Assembly (NCBI RefSeq): GCF_963664415.1
Contig: NZ_OY761445.1
Span: 682,001-746,000 of the forward strand
DNA: 64,000 nt
Direction: 5' to 3'
Origin: an uncultured Desulfobacter sp.
GTDB taxonomy: Bacteria; Desulfobacterota; Desulfobacteria; Desulfobacterales; Desulfobacteraceae
Positions 60,382 through 64,000 of this stretch are shown piece after piece. Position numbers and translations under genes: made by a program. The stretch's first letter is position 1, and each line of letters starts with the position of its first letter. The notes under the pieces were generated by a model. The model did no database searches and had not been told where the DNA came from. It saw only the letters and a program-made list of their open reading frames with translations.

Positions 60382-62787
60382 TCATAACTCTATAAACGCA
60401 TACCCAAAAATCCGAGTAAACAAATCAAGGTCGCCACCATCAATAACACCGTCTTCGTTCAAATCAGCCCGGGGATTAAATCCCTCATCTCCAGATGTCA
60501 GGCCCCAAGCCGACAGGAGCAGATAAAGATCCCAGCCGTCAACATCATCATCGTCGTCCAAGTCTCCATAATGGGGAGGTAAATTCGGTACGCTCTGCCC
60601 ATTCAAAGGATTGCTCCCGGAATTATACTCTTCACCATCCCCAAAGCCGTCACGGTCCGTATCCCACGCCATGGGGTTGGTACCAAGGTTGATCTCTTCG
60701 TAATTGAGCAACAGATCGCCATCCGCATCCCCGGTTTCCGTAAACGTCCTGAACTGCCAGACAGGGCCTGAAGTCACAGCCTGGGCCGGGTCTGTTGCGA
60801 CAATCTGCCAGAAATAAGACGTATCATACGCCAAAAGCCCCGGGTAGACCTCTGTTTCTTCAGTGGTTTGAATCACCTCAAGGCTCTCCGCATCCTGACC
60901 GAACAGCACATCGTATGACAGCAGATCCCCTTCATCCGGATCTTCGCCAGTCCAGGATAAAAGCAGATCAACGGAAACGCCCAGTGCCTCGTCCTCAGGG
61001 TTCGGCTGGGACGGTTCAAGGGGCGCAGAATTCTGTCCCGGATCAGTTTGATTCAGGTATTCATCCTTGTCGGATATGCCGTCTCCGTCATAGTCACCTG
61101 TGCCGTCCCGGTTTAACGTACCAAAATGAAGCATTTCCCAGGCATCGTCCATGCCGTCTCCGTCACTGTCACTGACATTTGCATCCTGGATCTGCAGTTT
61201 GACCTTGCGGGTGGCCGCGTATTCCCCGTCATCGGCCGTAAAGGTCACGGAATAAGTCCCGGCCTGACCGTACTGGGTAAACCATTCAAAGATCCCAGTT
61301 CCGTCGCCCCGGTCGGTAAATTCTGCCCCGGCAGGCAGGGATGCGGCAGACAGCGCCGGGATGGTCCCGTCCGGGTCAGAGGCAGTGACCAGAAACCCCA
61401 CCTGACCACCCTCCATCAATACCTTATTTGAAATATACTGGATCATCGGAATATGACTTGCCTCAGAGTCTTCAAATACAACGGTGTAGGATGCCGTAGT
61501 ATTGCTATCAAACAGGTTGATGAAATAATGCCAGTTGTTGTCGTCATCCCGGGTTTTGGACAGCCAGCAGTTTTCTTCCAGGATCTGTTTGCCGTCCGAA
61601 CGAACCACCTCTTGGATGTTCATCTGTCCGCTTTTGGGATCCTGAAGGGTCACCACCATAAAGCCCTCCGTCACCGGTGCCGTCAGCCGGTAGGTATCCT
61701 GGTCAAGCAGAACAATGCCGGCGGACTGCCCGTCATAATCCGTAACCAGGGCTTCCACGTTGTCGGATTCATAAATACGGACAATGCTGCCGTCCTTTGC
61801 CAGAAAATCATTGATTGCGTCCCGGCCGGGCAGATCCACCATCACATCCTTAAGCAAAAAATGGGTATTGACACTGTCAAACAGGGATGTCAACTCTCCG
61901 CCAAGCTCGTCGGAGTGGGAAAAATCCGCATCGAATTCCACAAATTTGCCGGACAGAGAACAGGTCATGATCCATTTGGCTACACCGGCCTCTCCGGGAC
62001 CGATATCCCCAAAATCAGCCTTCAGCGTCAGCTGGGCCGCCTCACCGTTGACCTGAGTGGCTTCAATATTAAAGCCGATGAGCAGTCCCAGTTCATTTTC
62101 CACGATTTCAGGCTGGGCCGAATTAATGGAAAGATTGACCGCCGTGCCATAACCGTTATTGGCCACACGTACGCCCAAGGGAAACGGCACCTCCTCTTCG
62201 ATCTCATCGGTAAAGGCATCATCCCCGTAAACATCTTCTGGCAAGAAATAATCCAGGGTCAGCTCGGGCATGGGTTTGACATAGATGTAATCGGGCATGA
62301 CTTCAGTGGTCTGGGTTTCCCCTGCCATGGTATAGGTAAGGGTCGCGCCAACATAGTAGAGGGTTCCCTGGGGCGCGCCGTTGGAAGCGCCCGGCGCCGG
62401 GATGATCAGCCAGGTGATGTCGGCCGAAGATGATCCTGGGACCTGGCCTGCACCGTCCACATTGTCAATGCCTGAAATGGTGTCCTGACGGATAAAAAAC
62501 AGGGCGTCGGTATTGTCCGGATCAGTGCTTGCCGACACCGGATTCCCCTCCCCATCGGTAAAATTGACCAGAACAGCCACATCCTCAATTGGAATATCGG
62601 CAAACCCGTTGCTGATCTTCATATGGGCCTCAAATGCCTGACGTTCCAGGGTCAGCTCCTGGTTAATCTGAATTTTTACCCGGGCGCAAAGGGCATCATT
62701 AGCCACAGCATTCATTGGAAACAACGCCCAGACAACAGCCAGGCCCAGCCAGATCCACCAGATTCTAACAGATTCAATTTTCCCCAT
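60382..62787 (-). CDS. Large exported protein with Ig-like domains, calcium repeats and dockerin-like end
   Basis: 801 residues. A signal peptide (VRIWWIWLGLAVVWALFP) precedes NAVANDALC. The middle has Ig-like/cadherin-like parts, e.g. VTASDPDGTIPALSAASLPAG and fibronectin-like DVLFGQDAESLEV (about 610-720). The C terminus has calcium loops (DSDGDGMDDAWE, DYDGDGISDKDEY, DTDRDGFGDGEE) and two dockerin-like motifs, DLDDDDDVDGWDL and DLNEDGVIDGGDL. Dockerin motifs attach proteins to cohesins in some bacteria, but no cohesin gene is seen. The ATG at 62785-62787 has GAGAGGGAC upstream. Its C-terminal half is not one of the known catalytic domains. Confidence 0.85.
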   Translation of the reverse strand: MGKIESVRIWWIWLGLAVVWALFPMNAVANDALCARVKIQINQELTLERQAFEAHMKISNGFADIPIEDVAVLVNFTDGEGNPVSASTDPDNTDALFFIRQDTISGIDNVDGAGQVPGSSSADITWLIIPAPGASNGAPQGTLYYVGATLTYTMAGETQTTEVMPDYIYVKPMPELTLDYFLPEDVYGDDAFTDEIEEEVPFPLGVRVANNGYGTAVNLSINSAQPEIVENELGLLIGFNIEATQVNGEAAQLTLKADFGDIGPGEAGVAKWIMTCSLSGKFVEFDADFSHSDELGGELTSLFDSVNTHFLLKDVMVDLPGRDAINDFLAKDGSIVRIYESDNVEALVTDYDGQSAGIVLLDQDTYRLTAPVTEGFMVVTLQDPKSGQMNIQEVVRSDGKQILEENCWLSKTRDDDNNWHYFINLFDSNTTASYTVVFEDSEASHIPMIQYISNKVLMEGGQVGFLVTASDPDGTIPALSAASLPAGAEFTDRGDGTGIFEWFTQYGQAGTYSVTFTADDGEYAATRKVKLQIQDANVSDSDGDGMDDAWEMLHFGTLNRDGTGDYDGDGISDKDEYLNQTDPGQNSAPLEPSQPNPEDEALGVSVDLLLSWTGEDPDEGDLLSYDVLFGQDAESLEVIQTTEETEVYPGLLAYDTSYFWQIVATDPAQAVTSGPVWQFRTFTETGDADGDLLLNYEEINLGTNPMAWDTDRDGFGDGEEYNSGSNPLNGQSVPNLPPHYGDLDDDDDVDGWDLYLLLSAWGLTSGDEGFNPRADLNEDGVIDGGDLDLFTRIFGYAFIEL

Positions 62788-62918
62788 GCGTCCCTCTCTA
62801 ACAGAGTGGTTATTTATGGGCGCATTCCCATTTTCCCGGTTTTTAAAACGGACTATCCTCTTTAGCAAAAAGAAGTTATGCTTCCCCTCGATTATCAACT
62901 GATGAGGAAGAAAATAGT

Positions 62919-64000
62919 ATGAAACTCAAAAAGGCTGAATCCTGCGAAACGGTAGAAGAAATATATGAATTATTGAAACAGCTGGACAAAGAGAAACGGC
63001 TAATTCGCAGTCCGGAAGAACTCATTCAGGTTGAACAAGAAATTTTAAGCTATACCAATCGTTTAGCCGCGTTGATGCTAAAAAAAAAAGTCCAAACCAG
63101 TATAAACTCTCCGGAGCATAACGAACAAGAAAGAGAGTTGGTGCGTAGCTGGCCTGGCCGAATGAAAAGTGAAGGGTTTGAGACAGTTCAAATTCAAACC
63201 AGCTCAGGTTGCACGATCCCAATCCATGTTCGATACTATCGAAGAGCCTGTGACCGTCGAAATGGCAAAAGATATAAGGGCTTGTATGCTGCTTTGGCTT
63301 TGCTCGGGATTCATGATCGATGTACACCAATCTTGGCGGCGATGGTCAGCGCCTGGTCCGCGTTACTGAGCTCATTTGAGGAAGTACGTCAGGTCCTTTG
63401 TGATCATGGCACTATCCTGGATGTTAAGGTGATCCGGAAACTGGCCTACCGCTACGCAGAACGAGCACGGGTGGTACAGCAAATGGGTCTGCTCCCCTTA
63501 AATGAAGAGGACAACCTTCAAGGTCGTCGGGTTGTCATAAGCACCGATGGTGGCCGGACTCGATTGCGGGAAAAAAAGCGAGGTCCCCGGACAGCCAAAG
63601 GAAGAACCAGATATCATGGGGCCTGGAGAGAACCCAAGCTGTTGATTATTTATGTCGTCGATGCCCATGGGAAACAGGAAAAAAGCTTTGCCCCATTTAT
63701 TGATGGCGGTTTTAATGGGCCTGATGGCTTGTTTCTGCTGCTGAAGGGCTATTTGAAGTCTCTTTGCATCCAAAAAGCAGACAAGGTGTTGTTTGTTGCG
63801 GACGGGGCTCATTGGATATGGAATCGAGTCCCTGGTCTGATCAAGGCACTGGGGTTGAATCCGGAGAGTGTGCATGAACTCCTTGATTTTTATCATGCAG
63901 TAGAGCATCTGGGAAAGGTTGCAGGATTACGAAAAAACTGGTCAGCCAAAAAACGTAAAGCCTGGGTCTCAAAACAGCGACGGTTTTTGCTAAAAGGTGA
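62919..64000 (+). CDS. DDE transposase (ISKra4/UPF0236-like), 3' end cut by window edge
   Basis: Open frame from ATG at 62919 with GAGGAAG upstream to the right edge, 360 residues seen. STDGGRTRLREKKRGPRTAKG, seen as STDGGRTRLREKK, and VLFVADGAHWIWNRV supply likely catalytic Asp residues, and LLDFYHAVEHLG is a characteristic segment of ISKra4 and related DDE enzymes. Membership of one exact IS family is not certain. The left end of the element is likely in 62800-62918 but I cannot define the terminal repeat without the right end. Confidence 0.8.
   Translation, partial: MKLKKAESCETVEEIYELLKQLDKEKRLIRSPEELIQVEQEILSYTNRLAALMLKKKVQTSINSPEHNEQERELVRSWPGRMKSEGFETVQIQTSSGCTIPIHVRYYRRACDRRNGKRYKGLYAALALLGIHDRCTPILAAMVSAWSALLSSFEEVRQVLCDHGTILDVKVIRKLAYRYAERARVVQQMGLLPLNEEDNLQGRRVVISTDGGRTRLREKKRGPRTAKGRTRYHGAWREPKLLIIYVVDAHGKQEKSFAPFIDGGFNGPDGLFLLLKGYLKSLCIQKADKVLFVADGAHWIWNRVPGLIKALGLNPESVHELLDFYHAVEHLGKVAGLRKNWSAKKRKAWVSKQRRFLLKG

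Noticed and set aside
61453..62433. 326-codon plus-strand frame inside the exported-protein gene
   Set aside because: Shadow of the minus-strand coding sequence, no ribosome site and no known motif.

Overview
The window looks like a chromosome segment of an anaerobic Gram-negative bacterium, most likely a sulfate reducer of the Desulfobacterota (Desulfobacteraceae type). This is inferred from gene content: a heterodisulfide-reductase-like Fe-S protein, a single-subunit double-cubane (2-hydroxyacyl-CoA dehydratase type) reductase with its ATPase activator, a biotin-dependent pyruvate-carboxylase-like giant, TonB-dependent uptake, and many multi-PAS histidine kinases. No rRNA, tRNA, CRISPR array or prophage structure is visible. 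Two genes are cut by the window edges: a multi-PAS histidine kinase on the left and a DDE transposase on the right.

Layout. 1-4.1 kb: multi-PAS kinase and exported beta-carbonic anhydrase (both minus). 4.1-8.7 kb: Tex and a TPR-glycosyltransferase fusion (plus). 8.8-13.9 kb: a complete branched-chain amino-acid ABC operon livKHMGF (minus). 14.1-22.8 kb: a leader with a terminator, then methyltransferase, TonB receptor and a five-gene Nik/Opp-type ABC importer, probably for a metal chelate. 22.9-30.6 kb: a signalling block with an NMT1-like periplasmic protein, three histidine kinases and a response regulator. 30.7-31.8 kb: a minus-strand trio of zinc ribbon, stand-alone Thr-tRNA editing domain and NUDIX hydrolase. 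32-33.7 kb: DUF3750 protein, a small zinc-finger-like protein and a flavoprotein remnant. 33.9-37.7 kb: polyamine operon potABCD. 38-42.6 kb: IscA-like, RelE-like and HdrD-like proteins, then the double-cubane reductase and its activator. 42.5-44.5 kb (minus): membrane protein, S24-type repressor and lipid acyltransferase. 44.9-56.9 kb (plus): ACR3/BASS-USP fusion, ParA with a coiled-coil partner, BirA, the biotin carboxylase/carboxyltransferase, PHP-glycosyltransferase fusion and radical SAM protein. 57-62.8 kb (minus): MFS transporter, transglutaminase-like and degenerate rhodanese proteins between inverted REP-like repeats, then a large exported dockerin-like protein.

How genes fit together. 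BirA would biotinylate the neighbouring carboxylase. The activator would drive the double-cubane reductase by ATP hydrolysis. The periplasmic NMT1-like protein probably feeds a signal to the overlapping kinase and the Rcp1-like regulator, because no transporter genes accompany it.

Between genes there are at least three families of short dispersed repeats. One (starting TAACAGCC) has five recognisable copies plus a partial one, and two copies begin exactly on the stop codon of the preceding gene. A second sits at the 3' ends of the NUDIX and MFS genes. A third is a palindromic REP-like unit in inverted orientation around a three-gene block. All functions are read from sequence and family knowledge; no database search was run.
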